In this document: positions 1-8,301 of the stretch, in pieces | Layout: each line of letters opens with the position of its first letter | Position numbering within the stretch: the stretch's first letter is position 1 | Assembly (NCBI GenBank): GCA_964514215.1 | Contig: CAZEPW010000051.1 | Location: forward strand, 1-26,178 | Origin: CAYQUC01 sp964514215 | Lineage (GTDB): Bacteria; Pseudomonadota; Gammaproteobacteria; UBA6429; Thiohalophilaceae | Direction: 5' to 3' | DNA length: 26,178 nucleotides | Made by a program: the position numbers and the translations under genes | The notes under the pieces: generated by a model | The model's input: only the letters and a program-made list of their open reading frames with translations | What the model was told of the DNA's origin: nothing | The model's database searches: none

Positions 1-642
1 ATATCCAAAAAACAACAACAAAAAATAATTGCTAATATAAAACAACAAGAAAAATTTTTACCCGCACTCAGAGCCGCACAGCCCTTTATTGATGAATTGG
101 CACGTTACGCCAACCGATTATTAGATCAATTAAAAAAAGCAGAAAATAAATTAGCGGTTTATATCGAAAATAAAATAGAGCGCGATAATAATCATTTAAA
201 ATCCTTAATTCTGTCCTTAAAGAAAAATGAAGTTATGTTTTCAAATACTATTGTATTATTAAATAAATATGATAACGGCGATAAAACGGCTCTCGCAGAA
301 TTAAAAAAATCCAAAGCCTTGCTTGGCGAATCATTAATTAAAACAAAACAAAGTTTAACCAAAAAACAAATAGCTTTACTTAAAAAACATTTATTACACC
401 GGCTAACTGAAAATACCAGCTTCTATAAACAAATCGAACCTAGCTTTAATCACTATGTATTAGCACTAAAAGAACTGGCTCACTTAGTTCGAGAACATGA
501 CGCCGAGATACGTGAAACCCGTTTAATTTTTATTTCATTCGCCAGTGCCCACCGAAAAATGTCTTCCGGATTAGTTAAACCAGCGGAATGGTTTGAAATT
601 AAAGACACCCCAAAACTATTATTAAACCTATTGCCGTTTTAA
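1..642 (+). CDS. C-terminal part of a coiled-coil protein of unknown function
   Basis: The reading frame is open from the first base of the window to a TAA at 640-642, so the gene is cut by the left edge and its true start is not visible. A TTG at 97 is only an internal leucine candidate. The visible 213 residues are rich in Lys, Leu, Glu and Asn, with long predicted helices (for example the stretch around LLDQLKKAENKLAVYIENK), no transmembrane segment and no cysteine. I do not recognise a family or catalytic motif. A cytoplasmic, largely alpha-helical protein is the most that can be said. It converges on the PhnA-type gene, with a nested-hairpin repeat between the two stop codons that could end both transcripts. 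The open frame and protein-like composition make it a real gene; its role is unknown. Confidence 0.75.
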   Translation: MSKKQQQKIIANIKQQEKFLPALRAAQPFIDELARYANRLLDQLKKAENKLAVYIENKIERDNNHLKSLILSLKKNEVMFSNTIVLLNKYDNGDKTALAELKKSKALLGESLIKTKQSLTKKQIALLKKHLLHRLTENTSFYKQIEPSFNHYVLALKELAHLVREHDAEIRETRLIFISFASAHRKMSSGLVKPAEWFEIKDTPKLLLNLLPF

Positions 643-664
643 ATATAAATCTCACAAAAACCAA

Positions 665-753
665 CGTAGGTTGGGGTGAGATCTTTTCGAACCCCAACAG
701 CCCATGCTGTTTAAACTTTCGCGTTGGGGTTCCTGCCGTCACCCCAACCTACG
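665..753. repeat. REP/MITE-like nested inverted repeat
   Basis: The outer arms CGTAGGTTGGGGTGA (665-679) and TCACCCCAACCTACG (739-753) are perfect 15-bp complements. A second pair, GAACCCCAAC (689-698) and GTTGGGGTTC (723-732), is nested inside and is also perfect. Because inner and outer arms share the GTTGGGGT core, each half can also fold on itself, giving either one long cruciform or two small hairpins. Elements with a GTAGGTTGGGGTGA-type end are, to my recollection, common intergenic repeats in gammaproteobacteria. It lies between two convergent stop codons, where it may act as a bidirectional terminator or RNA stabiliser (inference). Confidence 0.8.
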
Positions 754-796
754 CTATTTAAGCCGGCACTATTTAAAAATTAACAGCCCTGTAAAT

Positions 797-1372
797 TTAT
801 TTTTTAACAAATTTAGTTAATATAACTATCTGTTGGCCATTCACCTTGCCTTCAATATGCTGTGCATTATCAGCAACCAACGAAATACCTCGAACAGCAG
901 TACCACGCTTAGCAGTAAAACCAGCACCTTTAACCACTAAATCTTTTATCAATGTCACGGTATCACCAGCTTCAAGAATATTGCCATTACTATCAAGATG
1001 CCGAACGAGGTCTTCATCACTATCACCTTCGCCAGTCGCTTTTGCCCACGATAAAGTTTCATCATCCAAAAACAACATTTCCAACAAGTCTTGTGGCCAA
1101 CCTTCCGCACTGAGCCGCGTCAACATGCGCCACGCAATAACCTGAACCACCGGGATTTGGCTCCACATGCTGTCATTCAAACACCGCCAGTGATTCACTT
1201 GCACTTTGTCTAAATCATCAATTTGTTCACAACAGGTTTCACAAGCATACAAACACGTATCAACACTACCATCTGAATCCGGTGCAACTTGATACACAGT
1301 TAAATTTTCTGTTGCGGCGCACAACTCGCATTTCGAGTCACTACGCTGCTGCAATTCTTTTTCAATACTCAT
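797..1372 (-). CDS. yjdM: PhnA/YjdM-type zinc-ribbon protein
   Basis: This 191-residue protein has the conserved C-terminal PhnA/YjdM domain (about residues 124-191, with the run AGDTVTLIKDLVVKGAG and a terminal FVKK). An N-terminal zinc ribbon is formed by C15-x2-C18 and C44-x2-C47. E. coli YjdM is about 111 residues. The extra length here is an acidic, Trp-containing segment of about 70 residues between ribbon and core, a known longer form of the family. Despite the old name (alkylphosphonate utilisation), the family is not a proven phosphonate enzyme and its biochemical role is unsettled. No signal peptide is present, so it should be cytoplasmic. Start ATG at 1370-1372; the upstream bases show no strong Shine-Dalgarno. 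It stands alone on the minus strand, divergent from the RNA helicase. Family assignment is firm; function is open. Confidence 0.9.
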   Translation of the reverse strand: MSIEKELQQRSDSKCELCAATENLTVYQVAPDSDGSVDTCLYACETCCEQIDDLDKVQVNHWRCLNDSMWSQIPVVQVIAWRMLTRLSAEGWPQDLLEMLFLDDETLSWAKATGEGDSDEDLVRHLDSNGNILEAGDTVTLIKDLVVKGAGFTAKRGTAVRGISLVADNAQHIEGKVNGQQIVILTKFVKK

Positions 1373-1658
1373 ATCTTATATCGCCATACATCTTAATCAA
1401 TTTTACAAAATGACAATTATAAGGCATACGTAAATAGTTAGTCTTAGTTTTCTGGTAAACGTCTTAAATCATATGAATATATCATCTATATCAATAAGTT
1501 ATACATTTTTAACGCAACTACGCTTATTACCGTAATTATATTTATGTCATTACCGGTAAATAAACAATGCAAGCGCAAGCACAACACTGTAAACTACGCA
1601 GCCCTTGCCCCTTGGCGTTTCACACATTCTATCCCAAGCAATACATAGGTACCTACAT
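1373..1658. other. Divergent intergenic region between PhnA-type gene and RNA helicase
   Basis: These 286 bases must carry promoters for both flanking genes. They are AT-rich from 1373 to about 1560 and then become more GC-rich just before the helicase. I see no clear sigma-70 box pair or stable hairpin that I would defend. The long distance leaves room for an extended 5' leader on the helicase mRNA, as known for E. coli csdA, but nothing in the sequence proves it. The only start-proximal signal is AGG at 1647-1649, 9 bases before the ATG at 1659. Confidence 0.5.
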
Positions 1659-3479
1659 ATGACTTCTGAACCAATAACTGCGTTTGAGCAATTAGCGCTT
1701 AATAAATCCATACTTAAAGTATTGGATGAAATCGGCTATGAAACTCCATCGCCCATTCAAGCGCAGACGATACCGCTGTTATTAGAAAGAAAAGATATTA
1801 TTGGGCAAGCACAAACCGGCACCGGTAAAACCGCTGCATTTGCATTGCCGGTGTTATCCAACCTCGATTTAAAGCAAAAAGATCCGCAAGTTTTAGTGTT
1901 GGCACCAACCCGAGAGCTCGCCATTCAAGTGGCAGAAGCATTCCAGCAATACGCAAAAAAACTCGATGGCTTTCACGTTTTACCAGTTTACGGTGGTCAG
2001 GATTATCGCGGTCAAATACGCGCGCTACAACGTGGCGTGCATGTTGTTGTTGGTACACCGGGCCGAGTGATGGACCATATTCGTCGTAAAACCCTTAAAC
2101 TTCAAAATTTAAAAACCTTAGTTTTAGACGAAGCCGACGAAATGTTACGCATGGGATTCATCGACGATGTTGAGTGGGTATTAGAACAACTCCCAACAGA
2201 ACGCCAAATTGTACTTTTTTCTGCCACCATGCCCACGCAGATTCGCCGCATCGCAACTAAATACTTATCCAACCCAGTAGAAGTAACCATTAAAGTAAAA
2301 ACCGCCACCGCCGACACAATTCGGCAGCGCTTTTGGCCAGTTAGTGGTTTGCATAAACTCGATGCACTAACACGAATTTTAGAAGCCGAAGATTTTGATG
2401 CCGTTATTATTTTTGTTCGCACCAAAACCGCCACTGTAGAATTATCCGATAAACTCGCCGCGCGTGGTTATGCCGCAACCGCACTTAATGGCGACATTGC
2501 ACAAAACTTGCGTGAACGCACTATCGACAACTTAAAGAAAGGCAAACTCGATATTCTCGTTGCCACTGATGTTGCTGCCCGAGGTCTTGATGTGACGCGT
2601 ATTAGTCACGTTATTAATTACGACATTCCCTATGATGCCGAAGCCTATATCCATCGCATCGGCCGAACCGGTCGTGCCGGACGCAAAGGTGATGCGATTT
2701 TATTTGTTGCGCCACGAGAAAAACGTTTATTACATTCAATTGAAAAAGCCACCCGCAAACCCATCGATCGAATGGAATTGCCGTCAACTGAAGACATTAA
2801 TGACAATCGCGTTGCCAAATTTAAACAACGCATTACAGATACCTTGGCAACAGAAGAATTTGGTTTTTATTTTCAATTATTAGAACAATACCAACAAGAA
2901 CATAATGTTCCGGCATTAGAAATCGCCGCTGCATTAGCACAATTGTCACAAGGCGATACCCCATTCTTATTATCAAACAAACCAACTCGCCGAGATTCAA
3001 AAAGTTGGGATAATGATGATAGCAGTGGTAGTAGAAGACCACGCCGTGAACGCGATCGCAAAGAACGCCCTAGCAGACGCGATGGTAATCGAGATGCCAA
3101 TCGAGATTCTGGCCCTGCAAAAGGCATGCAAAGCTATCGCATTGATGTCGGTCACGACCACGGTGTCAAACCCGGTAACATTGTTGGCGCCATCGCAAAC
3201 GAAGCCGATATCGACAGCCAATACATCGGCCGCATACAAATCAATGACGACCACAGCACTATCGACCTTCCCGAAGGTATGCCGCGCGAAATATTGAGCG
3301 ATTTGAAAAAAATATGGGTATCAGGCCAAAAACTCAATATTGTTGCAATAACAAAAGAAAAAAAATCAAAACCTTTTGATAAAAGCACAAAGAATAAAGA
3401 TAAGAAAGACAAAAAAGATAAAAAGAAGAAAAAACCAAAACCCAAGAACAAAGGTAAGCGCAAAATCACAACGGATTAG
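1659..3479 (+). CDS. deaD: DEAD-box ATP-dependent RNA helicase, DeaD/CsdA type
   Basis: This 606-residue protein unwinds RNA duplexes using ATP; family members act in ribosome assembly, mRNA turnover and cold adaptation. All core motifs are present in order: Q motif around TPSPIQAQTIP, Walker A AQTGTGKT (near residue 50-58), PTRELA, TPGR, DEAD (157-160), SAT, IIFVRTK, TDVAARGLD and HRIGRTGRAG. A DbpA/CsdA-type RNA-binding domain starts near residue 490 (MQSYRIDVG), which separates it from RhlB and RhlE. An Arg/Asp-rich linker precedes that domain and a Lys-rich tail closes the protein. The frame is open upstream to 1605 from an ATG, but the ATG at 1659 is preferred: it has AGG at 1647-1649 and gives the family's usual N-terminus, whereas the extra 18 residues look non-coding. 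Gene symbol by motif and domain layout; csdA is a synonym. Confidence 0.95.
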   Translation: MTSEPITAFEQLALNKSILKVLDEIGYETPSPIQAQTIPLLLERKDIIGQAQTGTGKTAAFALPVLSNLDLKQKDPQVLVLAPTRELAIQVAEAFQQYAKKLDGFHVLPVYGGQDYRGQIRALQRGVHVVVGTPGRVMDHIRRKTLKLQNLKTLVLDEADEMLRMGFIDDVEWVLEQLPTERQIVLFSATMPTQIRRIATKYLSNPVEVTIKVKTATADTIRQRFWPVSGLHKLDALTRILEAEDFDAVIIFVRTKTATVELSDKLAARGYAATALNGDIAQNLRERTIDNLKKGKLDILVATDVAARGLDVTRISHVINYDIPYDAEAYIHRIGRTGRAGRKGDAILFVAPREKRLLHSIEKATRKPIDRMELPSTEDINDNRVAKFKQRITDTLATEEFGFYFQLLEQYQQEHNVPALEIAAALAQLSQGDTPFLLSNKPTRRDSKSWDNDDSSGSRRPRRERDRKERPSRRDGNRDANRDSGPAKGMQSYRIDVGHDHGVKPGNIVGAIANEADIDSQYIGRIQINDDHSTIDLPEGMPREILSDLKKIWVSGQKLNIVAITKEKKSKPFDKSTKNKDKKDKKDKKKKKPKPKNKGKRKITTD

Positions 3480-3514
3480 ATAAGTGCCGACCAGTTAACC
3501 AAAACCGAACATGC

Positions 3515-3563
3515 GAATAACAGTTAATTTTAATAATCAACATTTTAAAACTAACTGTTATTC
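3515..3563. terminator. AT-rich hairpin between convergent genes, candidate bidirectional terminator
   Basis: GAATAACAGTTA (3515-3526) pairs perfectly with TAACTGTTATTC (3552-3563). After one mismatch the stem continues for six more A-T pairs (3528-3533 with 3545-3550), leaving an 11-base loop. It lies 35 bases after the helicase stop codon and 63 bases beyond the stop of the convergent TPR lipoprotein gene. The stem is poor in G-C pairs and has no clean T tract, so it is not a textbook intrinsic terminator; position is the main argument. Confidence 0.5.
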
Positions 3564-3626
3564 TAATACGACTAATAAACACCAATTTCATTTACAAACC
3601 AAATTCAGCAACGTGCGTCTATTGCT

Positions 3627-4241
3627 TTATTTTTGCAGACTAGAAAGCTGTTTATTATTAACCGCCTTAATTCTACGCTGAACATCAACTATCCATTTAG
3701 CCACTAACGCATCAGGCTTATCCAGCAATATTTGATATTGAGTATAATACAATAACGCTTTAACCCTATCATGCAAATACAAATCATATAAAACCCCCAA
3801 ATTTAACACCGCCTCACTGTATTCATCATGGTATTTTATCGCCAATAAATAAGCCTGTTCCGCTTGCTTAAACTTACCCAATTCACGCAACACCACACCC
3901 AGATGATTTTGAGCAATCGCATCATAGGGATAAACACTAACAGCATGTAATAGCGCTTGTTCCGCCGAAGTGAATTCTCGTTGCCTTAAATGCAACATAC
4001 CCAGATTGGTATAACTACGTGCAAGCAACGGATAAGCTTTACTCAGCTCACTAAACAACGCAATAGCCTCATCATAATGACCCGCTTTTGCTGTCCACAC
4101 CGCCCGAGTAAATTGAGCACGAGCCATATCGGGTATATCCTGCATTTGAGAATAGCCTGTTTTTTTAATTACCACTGCACTACAAGCCGTCAGGGTAATC
4201 AATACAACAATATACAATACATTAATTAATCGACTCAACAT
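3627..4241 (-). CDS. Small TPR lipoprotein
   Basis: This 204-residue protein starts with a lipoprotein signal peptide whose lipobox is LTAC with the lipidated Cys at residue 20, so it should be anchored in the outer membrane and face the periplasm. About four tetratricopeptide repeats follow (roughly 40-72, 73-106, 107-140, 141-174), seen in the spacing of Leu/Ala/Tyr positions such as AIALFSELSKAYP and AYLLAIKYH. TPR solenoids bind partner proteins; no catalytic motif is present. The start codon lies inside the end of the large TPR lipoprotein gene: the two overlap by 20 bases in different frames, which indicates translational coupling. It is the last gene of the seven-gene run. Family fold is clear, but the partner is unknown. 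Confidence 0.88.
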   Translation of the reverse strand: MLSRLINVLYIVVLITLTACSAVVIKKTGYSQMQDIPDMARAQFTRAVWTAKAGHYDEAIALFSELSKAYPLLARSYTNLGMLHLRQREFTSAEQALLHAVSVYPYDAIAQNHLGVVLRELGKFKQAEQAYLLAIKYHDEYSEAVLNLGVLYDLYLHDRVKALLYYTQYQILLDKPDALVAKWIVDVQRRIKAVNNKQLSSLQK

Positions 4242-6984
4242 AAGCTTTTACTTTTTCAGGTTTAACATAGCGTAGCGGATGCAATTTTTCCAAGGCTTTA
4301 AAACTATTCTTAATGCCATCATCATATAAACCACTTTGAGTACGCTCGATATTAGCCAGATGTATCTCAATGGCTTTTTCTTCAAATGGAAATGCCTGCT
4401 CTTCCATCAACAAGTTATATTCTTCTAACTGCTGCTCATCCAAACTGGCGGGACGTTGTGATGACATAATTGAACGAGCTAGTTCATGATAAATTTCTGC
4501 AATTTCATACGTTGCTTGAGTATAAACATCAGATATTTTATACGAAATGGCTTTTTCATAGGATTTAATGGAACGTTTCATTAAATTCTTCTTTTTTATT
4601 AAACTGCTTTTAAGCGGAATATTTAACTTTACTTTATAGTATTTTTTTTGATTCGGCTTTGCTAATTGCAATGTCGCTTTTGCTGCTAAATAATTACTAG
4701 CCACGCTACGATAGCGACCACCCGATTTATCCGCTTTGATGATTTCACGTAACCAATAATTTGTTTTTTTAATATTGCTGTTATCAGCATAATAATTGGC
4801 AATAATATTCCTCGCTTGCATCGACTTTGACAGCGGATAAGGAAATTTTTGTATATAACGCCGGTAGATAGCCATTGCAGATTTGTCCATGTTGGCCAAT
4901 TGATACATTGTTGCCGCTTGCCATAACATTAACTGTCGATAGTCCTTATCCCCAGTTTTTGCCAAGGCCAATAATTCAATAGCCGCTTTTTTTCCTTGGC
5001 CAGTTTTACTGTAAACCAAGGCCAGTTTTTCAATCAGCGATTTTTTAAATTCAGTATGGCTGAGATCCCCCAATCTGATATCTTCCAAAATAACTGCAGC
5101 CCTATTCCAATCATGTACTTTAATAAACATAGTCGCCGCATCATATAAGCTTTTTAATTTAACATCGGGTGTTATTGCTTGTTCAGAGGCTTTGTTAAAA
5201 TAAATTGCCGCTTTTTGAAATAACGCCTCATCTCTAAACTGTTCAGCTTGCTTAAACAAACTAGCCGCTAGACGATTAGCAATAACCGCATGATTTATTT
5301 CATTTTTATTCAATTGATTCAATACTATTCGATACGATTGCTCGGCTTTAGCATAGCGTTTTAAATAAAATTGCGAATGACCTAAAATAATCCTAAGTGA
5401 TGTTCGTTGCTTTTGATTATCAATCTTATCACTATCCAGAATATTGGATACCAATGCCGCGGCACGAAAATAATCTTCTAACAAAAATAACGATTCACTG
5501 GTTTTAAGTTTAACACCAACAACACGCCGATCATGTTTAAACTGATTGATATAACGCAACGCATTATTAACCGCCGCAACTTTAATTAAGTTCCAGTTTT
5601 TTTTCGATAATTGCTGTTGCAATTTTTCGTAACACAAAACAGCACTATAGGCCGCATCAGCAGCTTGATCATGATTTGGGTATTCATATGCGGTTTTAAT
5701 ATATTCAACACTGGCTTTTGAAAACCGTTTACCATCGTACAACAGTTCAGCTAATAAAAAATTTAAGTATGCCGAGTCATCACTATTAGGAAAATCAGTC
5801 AAATAAATGCGATACCATTTTTCTGCCAAATTGAAACTTTTTTGTAAATTAGTTTTTCGAGCTACTGAATGGTAATGTTTTGCAAGGGATGATATATGTT
5901 GTTTTAAAATGGTTTTTAAGTCAACACGTTGCCATCTATTTAACTTTTTCCAAAACTCACTATTAAAATCATAACGCTTGATAAACACAGTGATATTTTT
6001 AATCGCTAACTGTTCAAAATTATTTTTTCTATAGATATCCAAAGCAGCTAAATGATATTCTATGGCCTTATATTTAGTTTGGTTGTTTTTGCTATACAAC
6101 AAATAACTATTTGCAGCATCCAGCAAGCGATTTTTTCGATAAAAAAACTCAGCCAATTTTCGATACAATAATGCTTCAAATTTTTTATTCGAGGCACTTA
6201 AAAAAAACCGTTCAATGGCAACATCTGATTTTATGTGTGATAAACCCAACACAACTAACTGAATAATATCCGAGCTGACATTTTGATCGGTTAACGTTAT
6301 CGTACTACTAACACCATCAACTGTTAACTTTCCTTGTTGATATTTAATATTCATTAACCTAAGCGCATGAGTAATCGCACTTGAATACTTTTTTTGTTTA
6401 AAGACACTCCAACTATATTGGTGCAATGCCTGTTCAAAAAAAGGCGAACGATTGCCATCATTAACAACAATTTGATACCATTTTTGTGCTATAACAAACT
6501 GATTTTTTTCGAATGACATTTCACCCAGCCTAAACACGCTCTCCATATAATATTGGCTAACAGGATAGTTTTTAACGATTTCAGATAATGCTGAAAACGT
6601 TTTACCCTCATCCCCGATAAGCGAATACACCCGCGCAAGCTGATACCAAATAGAATCATTGCCAGTTCGATCAGGATATTTAGCAAGATACTTTGTATAA
6701 CGTGACTGAGCATCTTGAATTTTTAACACATCAGACTCCTGGGCACTATCCAGCGTTAAATCGGCTATGCGTTTTTCAGCAAAAATCTGCAATGCACCAG
6801 CCTCGGCAGACTTTGTTATATCCTGATAAGCCTTAATAGCATCACGAGTTTCAATAGGTGCCTGTTCAGACACCTTAAATAAATAAGGCTTATTTGAAAT
6901 TGATTCAATCAAAGCTACATTACTGCTGCAAGCAGACACTAGCAGCAGCACTGTTACAAAAATAGTAAGATAAAACTTATTCAT
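4222..6984 (-). CDS. Large TPR lipoprotein (AgmX/ExbB-cluster type)
   Basis: This 920-residue protein has a lipoprotein signal peptide (lipobox VSAC, Cys at residue 19) followed by an almost continuous helical repeat array of TPR type, with repeats such as YQLARVYSLIGDEGKTFSAL and RLGEMSFEKNQFVIAQKWYQ. A distinct C-terminal segment (YHELARSI, EEYNLLMEEQAFPFEEKAIE, a final RYVKPEK) matches what I remember of long TPR lipoproteins encoded beside ExbB/ExbD and AgmX-like genes in gammaproteobacteria and myxobacteria. That link is recollection, and no ExbB, ExbD or AgmX gene is visible here. It is probably an outer-membrane scaffold in the periplasm. It follows the 56-residue lipoprotein gene by 26 bases and overlaps the next gene by 20 bases. 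No frameshift was seen. Confidence 0.88.
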   Translation of the reverse strand: MNKFYLTIFVTVLLLVSACSSNVALIESISNKPYLFKVSEQAPIETRDAIKAYQDITKSAEAGALQIFAEKRIADLTLDSAQESDVLKIQDAQSRYTKYLAKYPDRTGNDSIWYQLARVYSLIGDEGKTFSALSEIVKNYPVSQYYMESVFRLGEMSFEKNQFVIAQKWYQIVVNDGNRSPFFEQALHQYSWSVFKQKKYSSAITHALRLMNIKYQQGKLTVDGVSSTITLTDQNVSSDIIQLVVLGLSHIKSDVAIERFFLSASNKKFEALLYRKLAEFFYRKNRLLDAANSYLLYSKNNQTKYKAIEYHLAALDIYRKNNFEQLAIKNITVFIKRYDFNSEFWKKLNRWQRVDLKTILKQHISSLAKHYHSVARKTNLQKSFNLAEKWYRIYLTDFPNSDDSAYLNFLLAELLYDGKRFSKASVEYIKTAYEYPNHDQAADAAYSAVLCYEKLQQQLSKKNWNLIKVAAVNNALRYINQFKHDRRVVGVKLKTSESLFLLEDYFRAAALVSNILDSDKIDNQKQRTSLRIILGHSQFYLKRYAKAEQSYRIVLNQLNKNEINHAVIANRLAASLFKQAEQFRDEALFQKAAIYFNKASEQAITPDVKLKSLYDAATMFIKVHDWNRAAVILEDIRLGDLSHTEFKKSLIEKLALVYSKTGQGKKAAIELLALAKTGDKDYRQLMLWQAATMYQLANMDKSAMAIYRRYIQKFPYPLSKSMQARNIIANYYADNSNIKKTNYWLREIIKADKSGGRYRSVASNYLAAKATLQLAKPNQKKYYKVKLNIPLKSSLIKKKNLMKRSIKSYEKAISYKISDVYTQATYEIAEIYHELARSIMSSQRPASLDEQQLEEYNLLMEEQAFPFEEKAIEIHLANIERTQSGLYDDGIKNSFKALEKLHPLRYVKPEKVKAYVESIN

Positions 6985-7010
6985 AACAATAATGCACCGT
7001 TTAAATAATG

Positions 7011-7181
7011 TTATCCCCAGTCATCCGTGTCCCAAATCATATCCTGCCAGACTCGTGCATCAGGATTCACCTGTAACGCATCAGTTGATGAGCCTCCTTT
7101 AGCACCACCACAGGACATTAAAAACAACGATACGACAATAATAAGAAAATTATTTTTTGATATTAATTTAAATTTGTTCAT
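7011..7181 (-). CDS. 56-residue lipoprotein with Trp/Asp-rich tail
   Basis: A short ORF starts at ATG 7179-7181 and ends at TAA 7011-7013. The N-terminus (MNKFKLISK) is followed by a hydrophobic stretch and a good lipobox, LMSC, with Cys at residue 24 and two Gly after it, so it should be exported and lipidated. The mature chain is only 33 residues and ends in a Trp- and Asp-rich segment, VWQDMIWDTDDWG. AAAGGA lies upstream (about 7191-7197). It sits 30 bases after one gene and 26 bases before the next in the same direction, as expected inside an operon. I do not recognise the family. The placement just before the large TPR lipoprotein suggests it works with it. Signal peptide, ribosome site and spacing together make it a probable real gene. 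Confidence 0.75.
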   Translation of the reverse strand: MNKFKLISKNNFLIIVVSLFLMSCGGAKGGSSTDALQVNPDARVWQDMIWDTDDWG

Positions 7182-7211
7182 AGCAAATATTATCCTTTAA
7201 AATAATGTTAA

Positions 7212-8249
7212 TTACGGGATTAAAGATGAAGGTTGACCAACTAGCTCAACAACATAACCTGCTGTTGCTGCTATCGGGTTAATTGCGCCAACCGGTCTTG
7301 GATAACCATCACCACCATTACCACCACAAGCACTCCCACCATTACCAAAGCGCGGCTCAAAACCACCCCCCTCGGCTCCCGCAGAACCAGCGCTGACTGA
7401 CACATTATTTGCACTTGTTATAACAGGAGAAACTAAAACAACAATTCCTCCACCACCACCGCCAGATCCATAACTTTGAGTGGTGCCAGCTTGACCCGTT
7501 GCACCATTTGCCTGAATAGAACCTGCAACATTAATGTCCTGCTCAGACTGCAACACGATAATTCCTCCAGCGCCACCACCAGTACCAACCGCAGGGATTG
7601 TCGCAGCACCAGAATTACCATTTGCTTTTATTATGCCATTAATCTTAATAGGACCATTTGAAAGTATCCGTAAAAATCCGCCGCTATTAAATCCAGCTCC
7701 ACCTAATGGCATCAAGTCCAAAGATGACATAACCACCATTTTTTGCATGCCTTTAGCACCAAGTTGCCCAGAAAAAGGCAAACGCGCGACACCCGCACCA
7801 AAACCACCAGCAACAACTAAAGTGGTATTCGCGTTAAGCGTAAAACCATCCTGACAGCGGATAGTCGTGCCCGAAGGTAGCGTCACAGTCTCGGGGGCTG
7901 TTGCAGTTGCATTTTTGCCAATAACACAACTAGTGAAATTAAAGTTGCTGGGTAGATTCGTGCCAGTCACCCAATTATTAGACGCAACATCCAGCACCCC
8001 AGCCGTACCGTCGCCACCAACACCACCCGTTGTTCCGTTGCCACCATGAATCGCTAAATTTTTCTTGTGTGCATCAATTAACAAAAAATTATCATCCACT
8101 GCATTTTTTAAAGATGTAAAATTAGCATTAACTTCATTCGCAAGCGCTCGCGTTTTCGCTTCAAATGGAATAATAGGCCCAACGCTGCTCGCGTAACTTA
8201 ATGGTGCCGTTAACATTGCACACACTGTCAATAAAATTATTTTTTTCAT
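7212..8249 (-). CDS. Secreted glycine-rich repeat protein (paralogue B)
   Basis: This 345-residue protein has a Sec signal peptide (MKKIILLTVCAM through SYA, about residues 1-20). A helical N-terminal motif (FEAKTRALANEVNANFTSLKN) is of the type A-x-EVNxNFxxL seen at the start of many uncharacterised bacterial exoproteins. The rest is dominated by Gly with regularly spaced short hydrophobic strands, such as GGGAGGIIVLQS and GGGGGGIVVLVS, and ends near VVELVG. This pattern suggests a stacked beta-strand or beta-helix fold (inference). Two cysteines in the middle (FTSCV and TIRCQDGF) are also present in the paralogue at 9469-10521. AAGGAG at 8260-8266 is a good ribosome site for ATG 8247-8249. 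It probably forms part of an extracellular surface layer or matrix; no enzyme motif is present. Confidence 0.85.
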   Translation of the reverse strand: MKKIILLTVCAMLTAPLSYASSVGPIIPFEAKTRALANEVNANFTSLKNAVDDNFLLIDAHKKNLAIHGGNGTTGGVGGDGTAGVLDVASNNWVTGTNLPSNFNFTSCVIGKNATATAPETVTLPSGTTIRCQDGFTLNANTTLVVAGGFGAGVARLPFSGQLGAKGMQKMVVMSSLDLMPLGGAGFNSGGFLRILSNGPIKINGIIKANGNSGAATIPAVGTGGGAGGIIVLQSEQDINVAGSIQANGATGQAGTTQSYGSGGGGGGIVVLVSPVITSANNVSVSAGSAGAEGGGFEPRFGNGGSACGGNGGDGYPRPVGAINPIAATAGYVVELVGQPSSLIP

Positions 8250-8301
8250 TTTTATAACGCTCCTTTTTGATTTAACCTAACAACGAAAATAATGCAGCCT
8301 G

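Noticed and set aside
797..1372. Function in alkylphosphonate breakdown, from the old PhnA name
   Set aside because: The family name is historical, the protein is not part of a phn operon here, and no phosphonate enzyme motif is present.
1544..1648. 34-codon ORF before the helicase gene
   Set aside because: No ribosome site, no hydrophobic or conserved pattern, and it ends just before the real start; it is probably leader sequence.
1605..1658. Upstream ATG extending the helicase by 18 residues
   Set aside because: The extension (MPLGVSHIL...) does not look like a helicase N-terminus, and the ATG at 1659 has an AGG at suitable distance.
3013..3469. Long frames opposite and beside the helicase C-terminal region
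   Set aside because: They are shadows of the Arg/Asp- and Lys-rich coding sequence; none has a credible start or motif.
7433..8049. Several overlapping frames on both strands over the glycine-rich gene
   Set aside because: These mirror the Gly codon bias of the real minus-strand gene, which has a signal peptide and ribosome site.
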